A stretch of 64,000 nt of DNA from Clostridium magnum DSM 2767 (GCF_001623875.1 NZ_LWAE01000002.1:310001-374000), one strand, 5' to 3'. Shown: positions 27,942 through 36,546, counted from the first letter of the stretch. The notes: a model not told the origin generated them from the letters alone. Numbers and translations: made by a program.

Positions 27942-27969
27942 TTGACAAATTGTAATAGGATGGTAAAAT
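27942..27969 (+). promoter_or_regulatory. Promoter of the ABC transporter leader
   Basis: TTGACA (27942-27947), 16 bases, TAAAAT (27964-27969). Confidence 0.7.
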
Positions 27970-27976
27970 AAGATTA

Positions 27977-28215
27977 TATGATAGAATCTATTACAAATTC
28001 GTATGTTTTGGACGATACTGGAATATCCGATTTGTAAATCAGTTACTATTTATAACTAGTTGTCGAATAAATGTGTTTAAGTAGGACCTAACAGAAAAGA
28101 GCCATCTGATCTGAAGGGAATTGGAGTATCACTCAATTATAGTTAATTCTATAAATTTGCGTAGCAATCTAACTTTCCCTAAGAAAATTATTTTTAGGGA
28201 AAGTTTTTTATTTGA
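27977..28215 (+). promoter_or_regulatory. Attenuator-like leader of an ABC transporter operon, class not recognised
   Basis: About 200 bases of leader end in a strong intrinsic terminator (ACTTTCCCTAA/TTAGGGAAAGT with TTTTTT, about 28172-28214), placed 30 bases before the permease gene. Upstream, TTACAAAT pairs with ATTTGTAA around a 30-base segment, and AGGGAA (28119-28124) could pair with TTCCCT of the terminator. This is the layout of a transcriptional riboswitch. Conserved cores of TPP, purine, SAM, ykkC/guanidine and T-box types were looked for by eye and not found. Confidence 0.5.
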
Positions 28216-28243
28216 TTAAGAAAGCTTCAAAGAGGAGAGATAA

Positions 28244-29035
28244 ATGAAAAAATTAAAAGGACTTGTTATACCGATATTAATTATTATCATTTGGTGGATA
28301 GGTTCAGCATTACATATATTTAATGATTATATAATACCAAGTCCATTAAGTATACTAAGTGCTGCGTATACATTGCTTAAAGGTGGAGTTTTAATAAAAC
28401 ATATATCAGTAAGTTTTTGTAGAGTTTTAGTTGGTTTTTTGATAACATTTGCAATAGCTTTTCCTCTTGCTGTTTTAGCGGGGATGAACAAAAAGCTAAT
28501 GTTATACCTAGAACCTTTTCTAGAATTTAATAGACATATTCCTCCTATTGCTGTTATTCCTATTTTAATATTATGGTTTGGCATAGGAGAAGTATCAAAA
28601 TTAGCAGTTATTTTTCTTGCAACATTCTTTCCTGTATTTTCAAGTACTTTGACGGGAGTTACTAATTATGATGAAAAACTCTTGGAGGTTGGAGCGGTTT
28701 TTAATTTCAGTAATAAGGACAAGTTTTTTAAGATAATATTGCCTCAAGCAATTCCATCTATAATAACTGGTATACAGTTAGGACTTGGATATAGCTGGAG
28801 ATCCCTAATGGGGGCAGAACTGGTTGCGGCTTCCTCAGGTATAGGATACATGATAATGGATGCAGAACAATTATCTAGACCAGATATCATTATTGTAGGG
28901 ATTTTCTCAATAGGTATATTAGGATATGCTATTGACTATATATTTCTCAGTTTAACCAATAAATTTATGCATTACCACGGAAAAGAGGTGGAGTATGGCA
29001 GGGCTTATAATAAGGAATCTGTACAAGACTTTTAA
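28244..29035 (+). CDS. ABC transporter permease, NitT/TauT (SsuC/ThiX) type
   Basis: 263 residues with an N-terminal helix and the BPD-type inner-membrane permease domain. The EAA-like loop is EVGAVFNFSNKDKFFKIILPQAIPSIITG. This family serves nitrate, taurine, alkanesulfonate, pyrimidine-precursor and similar importers. Its end overlaps the ATPase gene by 41 bases. AGAGGAGAG precedes the ATG. The substrate is unknown. Confidence 0.92.
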   Translation: MKKLKGLVIPILIIIIWWIGSALHIFNDYIIPSPLSILSAAYTLLKGGVLIKHISVSFCRVLVGFLITFAIAFPLAVLAGMNKKLMLYLEPFLEFNRHIPPIAVIPILILWFGIGEVSKLAVIFLATFFPVFSSTLTGVTNYDEKLLEVGAVFNFSNKDKFFKIILPQAIPSIITGIQLGLGYSWRSLMGAELVAASSGIGYMIMDAEQLSRPDIIIVGIFSIGILGYAIDYIFLSLTNKFMHYHGKEVEYGRAYNKESVQDF

Positions 29036-29732
29036 TATAAATAATAAAGAAGTAAATGCTCTTAGCAACATAAATTTAACTATAGAGGATGGAAGTTTTG
29101 TTACCATAGTTGGCAAAAGTGGATGTGGTAAGACCACCTTACTTAGAGCAATATGTGGACTAGAGAAAGTAACAAAAGGTAATATGGAATTTACTAAAGG
29201 AAGCAATGAGAAAAATATATCTAAAAGAGTTGGTATAGTATTTCAGGAACCTAGACTTATGCCCTGGTTAACTGTAGAACAAAATATGGCATTTCCACTT
29301 TTAAAAAGTGATGATAAAGAAGCTGTTCATGATATAGTTCATAAATATTTGGAGATGTTAGGCTTAGAAAATTTTAAGGATGCATATCCAAATCAGATTT
29401 CAGGGGGAATGGCTCAAAGGGTGGCTTTAGGAAGAACCCTTTGTTATGATCCTGAAATAATTTTAATGGACGAGCCGTTAGGGGCCTTAGATGCCTTTAA
29501 TAGAAGAAAACTTCAAAATGAGTTTATAAATATATTTACGGAAAATAAGAAAACAATAATATTTGTAACCCATGATGTAGAAGAGGCCATCTACTTAGGT
29601 CAGAAAATAGTAGTATTTGATAAAGGAAGTGTTAGAAGTGAAATACCAGTATCATTAGACTATTATAGAGATACTACTAGCTTGGAGTTTTTAAAGTTGA
29701 GAGAAGAAATACTTGGATTACTGCTTGCTTAA
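28995..29732 (+). CDS. ABC transporter ATP-binding protein, NitT/TauT type
   Basis: 245 residues: Walker A GKSGCGKTT, Q-loop VFQEPRLMPWLTV, signature ISGGMAQRVALGR, Walker B IILMDEPLGALD and switch VTHDVEEA. It drives the permease encoded just upstream. The ATG at 28995 has AAGAGGTGGAG close before it and lies within the end of the permease gene, so the two are translationally coupled. Confidence 0.95.
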   Translation: MAGLIIRNLYKTFNINNKEVNALSNINLTIEDGSFVTIVGKSGCGKTTLLRAICGLEKVTKGNMEFTKGSNEKNISKRVGIVFQEPRLMPWLTVEQNMAFPLLKSDDKEAVHDIVHKYLEMLGLENFKDAYPNQISGGMAQRVALGRTLCYDPEIILMDEPLGALDAFNRRKLQNEFINIFTENKKTIIFVTHDVEEAIYLGQKIVVFDKGSVRSEIPVSLDYYRDTTSLEFLKLREEILGLLLA

Positions 29733-29799
29733 AAAGGCTTTAATATAGAGCTTAGTAATTAAAAATTATAGTCTTATTAGTTAAATATTGAAGCAAGAT

Positions 29800-29920
29800 C
29801 TTAATTCAGATGGGGATTATTTACCTAATCTGAATTTTAGAGCTGCGAATGCATGGCTTACTTGGCGTTTAACTCCCACTTGAAGAAGTGGGAGTTAAAC
29901 GCCAAGTTAGTCAGGTTAAA
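29800..29920 (+). repeat. Diverged dispersed element, copy D
   Basis: Hairpin 1 is AATTCAGATGGGG/CCTAATCTGAATT. Hairpin 2 is a perfect 22-bp stem (29860-29881 with 29886-29907) around a GAAG loop, with ACTCCCACTT at its tip as in the other copies. The usual ends are not kept. It lies between the ATPase and binding-protein genes and may trim read-through between them. Confidence 0.65.
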
Positions 29921-29976
29921 GATAATTAAGTCTAGAATCACAATTATCAATTCAAATAATTTTAGGGGGAAACAAA

Positions 29977-30972
29977 ATGAAAATTTTAAAAAAAGTAGGT
30001 ATTATATGCAGTTGTATGGTTTTGATCACTACATCACTAATTGGATGTGGGTCAACTCAAACTTCAAAGGATGCAAATAATAAGCAGGAAGCGGTAGAGA
30101 ATGTTAAAAACATAAACATCTCTTATGTAAAAGCTCCATTGAATGTGCCTTCTATAGTTGAGAAGAAGAAAAATTTATTCGAAGATGAATTTTCAAAGGA
30201 TAGTATAAAGGTTACTTTTCCAGAGATTACAGAGGGAGGTAAAATGACAGAGGCTGTTGCAGCTGGTTCATTAGATTTTTGTAATGCAATAGGGGCAACT
30301 TCAGTTATTTTGGCTGCTGCAAATGGAGTAAATATTAAAATTATAGGTATGTATAGCAGAGCGCCAAAGGCCTTTACTATTATGGCTAAAGATCCATCAA
30401 TAAAGACTGTAGCAGATTTAAAAGGTAAAAAAATAGTTGGACCCAAAGGAACAATACTACACCAATTACTTTTAGGTGCTCTAAAGAATGGTAATATGAA
30501 AATAGAAGATGTTCAGTTTATAAATATGGGAATTCCGCAGGGAGTGTCAGCGATGATGTCTGGTAGCGCAGATGTGGCTTTAGTTGCTGGAGCAACAGTA
30601 CCTCAAGCAATAGAAAAAGGTGCACATGTAATTACTACCGGTGAAGGAATATTAGATGCTACTATAGTAATTGCTGCTAGTGGTAACTTCTTAGACAAGC
30701 ACCCTGATATAGCAAAGAGATATATGGCAGTTCATAACAAAAGCTTAGAATTTATGAAAAGTAACCAAGAGGAAACATATAAGTTAGCTTCAGAAGAAAC
30801 AGGAATTTCCATAGATAAAGTTAAGGAGATGTATACTTGGTATGACTTTAATCCACAGATTACAGATAAGGATATGAAAGAGTTAGAGAAAACACAAGCC
30901 TTCTTAAAGGAAAATGCAATGTTGAACAAAACCATAGATATAAAAGGGTTAATAAAGGATATTACAAAGTAG
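29977..30972 (+). CDS. ABC transporter substrate-binding lipoprotein, NitT/TauT type
   Basis: 331 residues. The N-terminus is a lipoprotein signal with lipobox LIGC (MVLITTSLIGCGS), so the protein is anchored outside the membrane. The rest is an NMT1/TauA-like periplasmic-binding fold (VTFPEITEGGKMTEAVAAGS; GKKIVGPKGTILHQLLLGAL; GSADVALVAG). It should capture the substrate for the permease and ATPase encoded upstream. AGGGGGG precedes the ATG. The gene order permease-ATPase-binding protein is less usual, and a repeat hairpin separates the last two. Confidence 0.92.
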   Translation: MKILKKVGIICSCMVLITTSLIGCGSTQTSKDANNKQEAVENVKNINISYVKAPLNVPSIVEKKKNLFEDEFSKDSIKVTFPEITEGGKMTEAVAAGSLDFCNAIGATSVILAAANGVNIKIIGMYSRAPKAFTIMAKDPSIKTVADLKGKKIVGPKGTILHQLLLGALKNGNMKIEDVQFINMGIPQGVSAMMSGSADVALVAGATVPQAIEKGAHVITTGEGILDATIVIAASGNFLDKHPDIAKRYMAVHNKSLEFMKSNQEETYKLASEETGISIDKVKEMYTWYDFNPQITDKDMKELEKTQAFLKENAMLNKTIDIKGLIKDITK

Positions 30973-31136
30973 TATTACTATTTAGTATATATCCAAAATA
31001 TATACTAAATACCATATTGCTATAATTCATTGTGATATGATATACTTACTTATAAGTAATGAAAATTTAAGATTTCAATTAATAATAATGATATTTAAAA
31101 ATAAGGGCATATAGTGTATATAACTTATCCAGGGTT

Positions 31137-31295
31137 TAACAGACCTATGTACATCTAGAACTCTAGCGGATTAAAGCTAAAGAGTTCTAGTATACACATC
31201 ATAAAAGTTCTCTAGTTAAAACTACAGAGCTGTAATAACTCTTCGCTCCTATAGAGTGAGAGGGGTTATTTGTGATTGGTACCATCGGATAAACT
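31137..31295 (+). repeat. Diverged dispersed element, copy N
   Basis: The right end ACCATCGGATAAA and a stem AATAAC...GTTATT enclosing CTC/GAG pairs match hairpin 2 in layout. Upstream, CTAGAACTCT/AGAGTTCTAG forms a perfect 10-bp hairpin in the hairpin-1 position. The rest is too diverged for certainty. It occupies much of the 455-base gap before pabA. I see no recognised riboswitch there. Confidence 0.45.
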
Positions 31296-31427
31296 AAATA
31301 CGCTATATGCCTTTGGTATTTCTAAATATAATAAAGGTTATTTGTAGAGGGGGAGATTGATTATAACTGTCAACGGATTATTAAAACTAAATATAGAATT
31401 AACCTTAATGCTGAGGAGTGAGAATTG

Positions 31428-32018
31428 ATGTTTCTTATGATTGACAACTATGATTCCTTTGTATATAACTTAGTAAGATATCTAGAAGAACTCGAGGAAG
31501 ATGTTAAAGTTTGCAGAAATGACAAGTTAACCTTAGAGGACATAGAAAAAATGCAGCCGGAAGGGATTATAATATCTCCAGGTCCTAAATCACCTGAACA
31601 ATCAGGGATTTGTGTAGATGTGATCCGAAAGTTCAGTGGTAAAATTCCTATTTTAGGAATATGCTTAGGACATCAAAGCATAGGACATGCCTTTGGTGCA
31701 AATATAATAAAGGGAAGAGAACCTGTCCATGGAAAAGTTTTTGAAGTATATCATAAAAGCACCGGTGTGTTTAAAAGAATTAAAAATCCAGTAAAGGTTA
31801 CAAGATACCATTCATTAATAATAGAGAAAGAAACTTTTCCAGAATGTCTTACTGTAACCAGTGAAACCTCTGATGGAGTTATAATGGGAGTTAAACATAA
31901 AGAATATCTTGTTGAAGGAGTACAGTTTCATCCTGAAGCTGAGCTGACAGAGTGTGGACATGAGATGCTTAAGAATTTTTTAGAGGAAGCGAAGGAATAT
32001 AATAGAGCTAAAGCTTAA
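31428..32018 (+). CDS. pabA: Aminodeoxychorismate/anthranilate synthase component II (glutamine amidotransferase)
   Basis: 196 residues of a class I glutamine amidotransferase. FLMIDNYDSFVYN start, catalytic cysteine in GICLGHQSIGHAFG, His-Glu in VQFHPEAELT. It supplies ammonia to PabB for 4-amino-4-deoxychorismate and may also serve anthranilate synthase. The ATG at 31428 is chosen because GAGGAG lies nine bases before it. First gene of pabA-pabB-pabC-folP. Confidence 0.94.
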   Translation: MFLMIDNYDSFVYNLVRYLEELEEDVKVCRNDKLTLEDIEKMQPEGIIISPGPKSPEQSGICVDVIRKFSGKIPILGICLGHQSIGHAFGANIIKGREPVHGKVFEVYHKSTGVFKRIKNPVKVTRYHSLIIEKETFPECLTVTSETSDGVIMGVKHKEYLVEGVQFHPEAELTECGHEMLKNFLEEAKEYNRAKA

Positions 32019-32049
32019 AGCTGGAGTTATAAAGTTTGGGGGGAGCTGC

Positions 32050-33399
32050 ATGGAGCTTTTGATTGAAGAAATTAAAACAGAATTAGATGCCTTTGATATC
32101 TACTCACTATTTAAGGAGGATAAAACAGTTACTATTTTAGATAGCGGTATGGGTGCTGAAAATCTAGGCAGATATTCTTTTATAGGGTTAAATTCCTTTA
32201 CTACTTTTAAGTACGAAGATGGTATTTGCACTATAAATGAAAAGGAGTTTAATGGTGAGCCTTTTGAAGAACTCAATAAACTTATTGATAGATATAAAAT
32301 TGAAAATAGAACAGAGCTTCCATATGTGGCAGGAGCTATGGGTTATTTTTCCTACGACTTAGGAAGAACTATAGAGGAACTTCCTGTAATAGCTAAAGAA
32401 GAAGTAAAAATACCGGATTGTTACTTTTATTTTTATGATAATGCAGTAATAGTGGATAATCTAAAAAAGAGAACTTATATTACTGCTCTTGGTATATTAA
32501 AGTCAGGAGAAGATAGTATAGATGAAATAAAGCATAGAATATTAAGAGGGAATAAGGTTCAGTATAATGAAATAGATAAAAGTAATACAGAGTTTATTTC
32601 AAATTTTGGTAAAGATGAATATATAGAAACTGTGGAAAAGTTTAGACAGTTTATAAGAAGTGGAGATATTTATATAGCTAACTTAACCCAAAGATTCTGC
32701 TGTGAAACAGAAAAAGACCCGTATGATGTGTACAGGAATCTAAGACATATAAATCCAGCACCATTTGCTGCATTTATGAATGTTGAAGATTTTAGCATAG
32801 TATGCTCATCTCCGGAAAGGTTTTTGGAAGTAAGAAATAATATAGTCCAAACAAGACCAATAAAGGGTACACGACCTAGAGGAAAGAATAGAGAAGAAGA
32901 TTTGAAAAATAGGCAAGAGCTAATAGATAGTGAAAAAGACAAATCAGAGCTTCTCATGATAGTAGATTTAGAGAGAAATGATTTGAGCAAAGTTTGTAAG
33001 CCTTATTCTGTAAAGGTGACAGAGCTCTTTAAGCTGGAAGAGTATAGTACAGTATTTCATTTAGTATCTACTGTAATAGGAGAATTAAAGGATGAATACA
33101 CAGCAGTAGATTGTGTGAAAGCTTGTTTCCCTGGTGGATCTATAACAGGTGCACCTAAGGTTAGATCAATGGAAGTAATTGAGCAGTTAGAGCCTACTAG
33201 AAGAAATATATATACAGGATGCATAGGATATTTAGGCTTTGATGGAAATGCAGATTTAAATATAGTTATAAGAACTATACTGATGAAAGATGGAAATGCC
33301 TACTTAGGTGTAGGTGGAGGAATTACCTGGGAGTCTATAAAGGAAGATGAGTATGTAGAGACTCTAGATAAGGCTAGGGCGCTTATGAGGGTATTATAG
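32050..33399 (+). CDS. pabB: Aminodeoxychorismate synthase component I
   Basis: 449 residues of the chorismate-binding family. The motif TRPIKGTRPRG contains the PIKGT lysine that marks PabB rather than TrpE. GGSITGAPKVRSMEVIEQLE and TGCIGYLGFDGNADLN follow as usual. With PabA it aminates chorismate to 4-amino-4-deoxychorismate for folate. GGGGGGAG precedes the ATG. 31 bases after pabA. Confidence 0.95.
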   Translation: MELLIEEIKTELDAFDIYSLFKEDKTVTILDSGMGAENLGRYSFIGLNSFTTFKYEDGICTINEKEFNGEPFEELNKLIDRYKIENRTELPYVAGAMGYFSYDLGRTIEELPVIAKEEVKIPDCYFYFYDNAVIVDNLKKRTYITALGILKSGEDSIDEIKHRILRGNKVQYNEIDKSNTEFISNFGKDEYIETVEKFRQFIRSGDIYIANLTQRFCCETEKDPYDVYRNLRHINPAPFAAFMNVEDFSIVCSSPERFLEVRNNIVQTRPIKGTRPRGKNREEDLKNRQELIDSEKDKSELLMIVDLERNDLSKVCKPYSVKVTELFKLEEYSTVFHLVSTVIGELKDEYTAVDCVKACFPGGSITGAPKVRSMEVIEQLEPTRRNIYTGCIGYLGFDGNADLNIVIRTILMKDGNAYLGVGGGITWESIKEDEYVETLDKARALMRVL

Positions 33400-33420
33400 G
33401 AGAAAGGTGGTATTTTAATT

Positions 33421-34170
33421 ATGATACTTTTAAATGGTGAACTACAGGATTCAGAAAAAATCCATCTTGACAGTGGTTTTTACTTTGGCAGAGGACTTTT
33501 TGAAACTATGCTCGTTAAAAGAAAGCCAGTATTTCTAACAGAACATTTAAATAGAATAAATAGTGGTCTTAAAATTATAGGAGTTAATAAAAAAATAACT
33601 GAAGAGGATGTTTTAGAGGCGGTATCAAAATTAAAATGTGAAGACTGTGTTTTAAAGCTTGTAGTTACAGATAAAAATGTAATCTATACTACAAGAAAGA
33701 ATAACTACACAGAAGAACAGTATAAAAAAGGCTTCAGCATTAAAATAAGTACTGTTAAGAGAAATCCTTATTCAAAAATTACTTATTTGAAATCACTAAA
33801 TTATCTAGAAAATATATTAGAACATGAGGAGTGTATAGAAGAAGGCTACAATGAAGTGATATTTTTTAATACAAGTGGAAAATTAGCGGAAGGTAGTGTG
33901 TCTAATGTGTTTTTCATAAAGAATAAAAAGATATATACGCCCTCTACCGATTGTGGACTACTTAATGGTACTGTGAGAAAATTTGTAGTTAATAATTATG
34001 ATGTTATTGAAGGAGAATTTTATGAACAAGATTTGATTAATTCAGATGAGATTTTTCTAACAAATAGCATAATGGGGGTTATGAAGGTTTCAAAGCTTTC
34101 TAATAAATATATTAAAAGTAGTGGTATCACAGAAACTATAAGAAAAAAATATGAAGAATATATTAAATAA
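33421..34170 (+). CDS. pabC: Aminodeoxychorismate lyase (class IV aminotransferase)
   Basis: 249 residues of the PLP-dependent class IV fold. FYFGRGLFETMLV near the start, the PLP-lysine segment TYLKSLNYLENIL, and EEGYNEVIFFNTSGKLAEGSVSNVFF. It removes pyruvate from aminodeoxychorismate to give p-aminobenzoate. Its place between pabB and folP supports PabC over branched-chain or D-amino acid aminotransferase. AGAAAGGTGG precedes the ATG. Confidence 0.93.
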   Translation: MILLNGELQDSEKIHLDSGFYFGRGLFETMLVKRKPVFLTEHLNRINSGLKIIGVNKKITEEDVLEAVSKLKCEDCVLKLVVTDKNVIYTTRKNNYTEEQYKKGFSIKISTVKRNPYSKITYLKSLNYLENILEHEECIEEGYNEVIFFNTSGKLAEGSVSNVFFIKNKKIYTPSTDCGLLNGTVRKFVVNNYDVIEGEFYEQDLINSDEIFLTNSIMGVMKVSKLSNKYIKSSGITETIRKKYEEYIK

Positions 34171-34180
34171 GAATATTGAA

Positions 34181-34234
34181 GGAGGGGAAGGTTAGTTTAT
34201 AGCTAAAAGTTTACAGCTATAAACTAGGAACGCT
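34181..34234 (+). promoter_or_regulatory. Split ribosome-site/hairpin/start region of folP
   Basis: GGAGGGG (34181-34187) is separated from the folP ATG (34235) by 47 bases, of which 34 form a perfect 12-bp hairpin (34193-34204 with 34215-34226). Folding would bring the ribosome site to about 13 bases from the ATG. A weak AGGA (34226-34229) adjoins the stem and might serve instead. Confidence 0.5.
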
Positions 34235-35053
34235 ATGATAAAAGTAATGAAGATAGGAAAGAAAGGTTTTGAAATTGGAAAGAGAACTTATATAATGGGG
34301 ATACTTAATGTTACTCCAGACTCATTTTCAGATGGTGGAAAATTTAATAATTTAGAGATAGCTATTAAGCATGCTAAAGAGATGATTGCCGAAGGAGCAG
34401 ATATAATAGATATAGGTGGAGAATCTACAAGACCTAATCACACGGCAGTATCAGCAGAGGAAGAGTTAGAAAGAGTTGTACCTATAATACAAGCTTTATC
34501 AAAGGAAATAGATGTACCGATTTCTATAGATACATATAAAGGGGTTGTGGCAGAAGCGGCAATAAAGGCAGGTGCTGTATTAATAAACGATGTATGGGGA
34601 TTTAAAAAAGATCCGTACATAGCAGAAGTAGCAGCAAAATATAATGTTGCCTGCTGTTTAATGCATAACAGAGAAAATACTGATTATAACAATCTTATGG
34701 AAGATGTGTTAAATGATTTAAGGGAAAGTATAGGCATTGCATTAAGGGCTGGAGTTAAACCTGAAAATATTATGGTAGATCCAGGAGTAGGTTTTGCTAA
34801 AACTTATGAGGATAATCTAGAGGTTATGAAACATTTAGAGGACTTTGCAACTTTAGGATATCCAGTGCTGCTCGGAACATCTAGAAAATCCATGATTGGA
34901 AAAGCATTAGATCTTACAGCTGATCAAAGAGTTGAAGGAACTATGGCTACTACGGTTATAGGAATAATGAAAAATTGTGATTTTGTAAGAGTTCACGATG
35001 TAAAAGAAAATAAAAGAGCAGCAGTTATGACTGATGTTATAGTCAGAAAATAG
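34235..35053 (+). CDS. folP: Dihydropteroate synthase
   Basis: 272 residues of a TIM barrel. MGILNVTPDSFSDGGKF and DIGGESTRPNH bind the pterin pyrophosphate; SIDTYKGVVAEAAIKAGAVLINDVWG and VDPGVGFAKT follow. It joins p-aminobenzoate to hydroxymethyl-dihydropterin diphosphate, so the preceding pab genes feed it directly. An alternative ATG three codons on is possible. The unusual start region is described separately. A terminator follows. Confidence 0.96.
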   Translation: MIKVMKIGKKGFEIGKRTYIMGILNVTPDSFSDGGKFNNLEIAIKHAKEMIAEGADIIDIGGESTRPNHTAVSAEEELERVVPIIQALSKEIDVPISIDTYKGVVAEAAIKAGAVLINDVWGFKKDPYIAEVAAKYNVACCLMHNRENTDYNNLMEDVLNDLRESIGIALRAGVKPENIMVDPGVGFAKTYEDNLEVMKHLEDFATLGYPVLLGTSRKSMIGKALDLTADQRVEGTMATTVIGIMKNCDFVRVHDVKENKRAAVMTDVIVRK

Positions 35054-35062
35054 GAGATAAGA

Positions 35063-35105
35063 AAGCAACCACAACTTTAGGAAGTGGTTGCTTCAAATTT
35101 TTTTG
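35063..35105 (+). terminator. pab-folP operon terminator
   Basis: AAGCAACCAC pairs with GTGGTTGCTT and is followed, after a short A-rich stretch, by seven T's. No gene is visible in the remaining 250 bases before the spore protein gene. Confidence 0.75.
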
Positions 35106-35360
35106 GCTAAAATTGTTTGCAAAATAAGTAGGATTAAATTTAAATAGATAAGGTTATATTAATTTTATGGTGTCAAAAATAATTACGGTATTATACAGTA
35201 TATGAAACTGTATGAAGTATTGTATTAGTTGTCCTCGTTTTCTACAAATTAGAATACTTGTCTATAATTTAATAGAGTATTAATTTTAGAACTACATATA
35301 ATTATAATACAAACATGGAAAGACAAAATAAAAATAAAAAATAAAAGGAGGAAACAAATT

Positions 35361-35558
35361 ATGACAAGTAGAGGAAATAGAGTATTAGTACCACAAGCTA
35401 AAGAAGGATTAGATAGATTTAAGATGGAATCAGCTAGAGAAGTTGGAGTAGACTTAAAAGAAGGATACAATGGAGATTTAACTGCAAGAGAAGCAGGATC
35501 AGTTGGTGGAAATATGGTTAAAAAAATGGTTGAAGCTTATGAGCAGGGCTTGAAATAA
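35361..35558 (+). CDS. Alpha/beta-type small acid-soluble spore protein
   Basis: 65 residues of the SASP alpha/beta family. RVLVPQAKEGLDRFKMESAREVG contains the GPR protease site around FKMESAREVG, and YNGDLTAREAGSVGGNMVKKM is the C-terminal DNA-binding block. These proteins coat and protect DNA in dormant spores and are degraded at germination. AAAGGAGGAA precedes the ATG. It is made in the forespore, normally under sigma-G, although I could not assign a clear sigma-G promoter. It ends in a hairpin shared with the convergent small gene. Confidence 0.95.
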   Translation: MTSRGNRVLVPQAKEGLDRFKMESAREVGVDLKEGYNGDLTAREAGSVGGNMVKKMVEAYEQGLK

Positions 35559-35580
35559 AGGATGAACAAATATTAGAGAA

Positions 35581-35614
35581 GTCAGATAGGGAACTTACTA
35601 TCTGACTTTATTTT
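35581..35614. terminator. Bidirectional terminator after the SASP gene
   Basis: GTCAGATAG (35581-35589) pairs with CTATCTGAC (35598-35606), followed by TTTATTTT. The stop codon of the convergent 54-residue gene lies inside the stem. Confidence 0.75.
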
Positions 35615-35762
35615 CATTATTATTAATATAAATAGTTAATGCTCTAATAGCTAAATGTGAGAGTTGTATAAATTCTATAAGACTATATATTAATAGACCT
35701 ATTAATGCTAAAAATAATATTACGCCTAATACTATGGTTATGGCAAATATCTCAGTATGCAT
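35598..35762 (-). CDS. Small membrane protein, 54 residues
   Basis: A minus-strand frame beginning MHTEIFAITIVLGVILFLAL, with a strong G-rich ribosome site (GGGGGGTG) eight bases before the ATG. One hydrophobic helix (about 6-30) is followed by a polar, amphipathic tail. No family is recognised. It converges with the SASP gene and shares its terminator. Confidence 0.55.
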   Translation of the reverse strand: MHTEIFAITIVLGVILFLALIGLLIYSLIEFIQLSHLAIRALTIYINNNENKVR

Positions 35763-35930
35763 TAAAAACACCCCCCGTGATATAGATATATTCCATTAAT
35801 CATTTAAATATTCCTTTCGAAAAATGTCTTTAGAATATTCTTAACGGGTCATAATTTTCACAATATATGATTAATATTAAGATATAATGTCAATAATTAG
35901 GATGAAGTGAAATTTTTGAGAGGTATTAAT

Positions 35931-36107
35931 ATGGTTAGCTATAAATTTTTGTGGTTTATCATTGGTTTATTCGCAGGTTCATTCATAGGATTCCTTACAT
36001 CTTCTTTACTTGTTGCTGCAGATTCAGATGATAGAGAAGATGATGAAGTCGAAGTTGAATTTGAATCTGATGGAATTATTAGAATGGATAGACAACAGAT
36101 GAAGTGA
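35931..36107 (+). CDS. Small membrane protein, 58 residues, DUF3789-like
   Basis: 58 residues: one membrane helix (FLWFIIGLFAGSFIGFLTSS) near the N-terminus and a very acidic tail (DSDDREDDEVEVEFE). This pattern resembles DUF3789-type small proteins. The ATG at 35931 is preceded by GAGAGGT. The last codons and the stop (CAG ATG AAG TGA) lie in the left end of dispersed repeat copy E, so the repeat supplies the C-terminus. Confidence 0.65.
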   Translation: MVSYKFLWFIIGLFAGSFIGFLTSSLLVAADSDDREDDEVEVEFESDGIIRMDRQQMK

Positions 36108-36275
36108 AAACTTGAATCAGATGGGGGTTCGGCTACGAACCGGGGCTTTGCCCGTTAAATGCCATTTAGGCATTTAACCCCCACCTGATTCTTAGTTGAA
36201 TGAATCCAGACGTAGCCGCTCGGAACGTACGCTTTTAGAAGCGGGGGTATTAGAGCGGGCAATCATCGGATAAAA
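36099..36275 (+). repeat. Dispersed two-hairpin element, copy E (full length, long loop 1)
   Basis: Ends ATGAAGTGAAAACTTGAATC and ATCATCGGATAAAA. Hairpin 1 pairs CAGATGGGGGTT with AACCCCCACCTG and carries the same extra loop as copy A (GGGCTTTGCCCGTTAAATG). The tip of hairpin 2 is shortened and altered (CGCTCGGAACGTACGCTTTT). Confidence 0.9.
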
Positions 36276-36314
36276 TAAGAGAGATTATGATATTAAAATA
36301 TAATCATGAGTTAT

Positions 36315-36425
36315 ATTATGGAAATTTGTTGTGCTTCACAATAGGGACTACAAGGGTGACACGGCGTTAACTTCCAATAATGTAAGATAAAAGCACCTAA
36401 TTCAATCTTAGGTGCTTATTTATGT
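36315..36425 (+). ncRNA. Possible small RNA with intrinsic terminator
   Basis: A stretch with local hairpins (TTGTGCTTCACAA and others) and no reading frame ends in AGCACCTAA/TTAGGTGCT followed by TATTTATG (about 36393-36420). No gene sits just upstream except the repeat, so the terminator may end a short RNA or the repeat transcript. No family is recognised. The following 120 bases before the next gene show nothing. Confidence 0.3.
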
Positions 36426-36546
36426 TGTATATCACTTCCTTTCAATTAGAATAATTAGCTGGCTTATTGTAAATAAATATCCTTATAGAACTAAATCTTA
36501 TAATGTGTAAATTGTAAATTAATCACATAAATATGAGGTGACGAGT

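Noticed and set aside
27977..28171. TPP or guanidine riboswitch before the ABC importer
   Set aside because: A CTGATCTG fragment recalls TPP, but the CTGAGA and GCGTAGGGA cores are missing; ykkC cores are also missing.
35250..35345. Sigma-G promoter for the spore protein gene
   Set aside because: AT-rich candidates were seen, but none had both elements at the correct spacing, so none is claimed.
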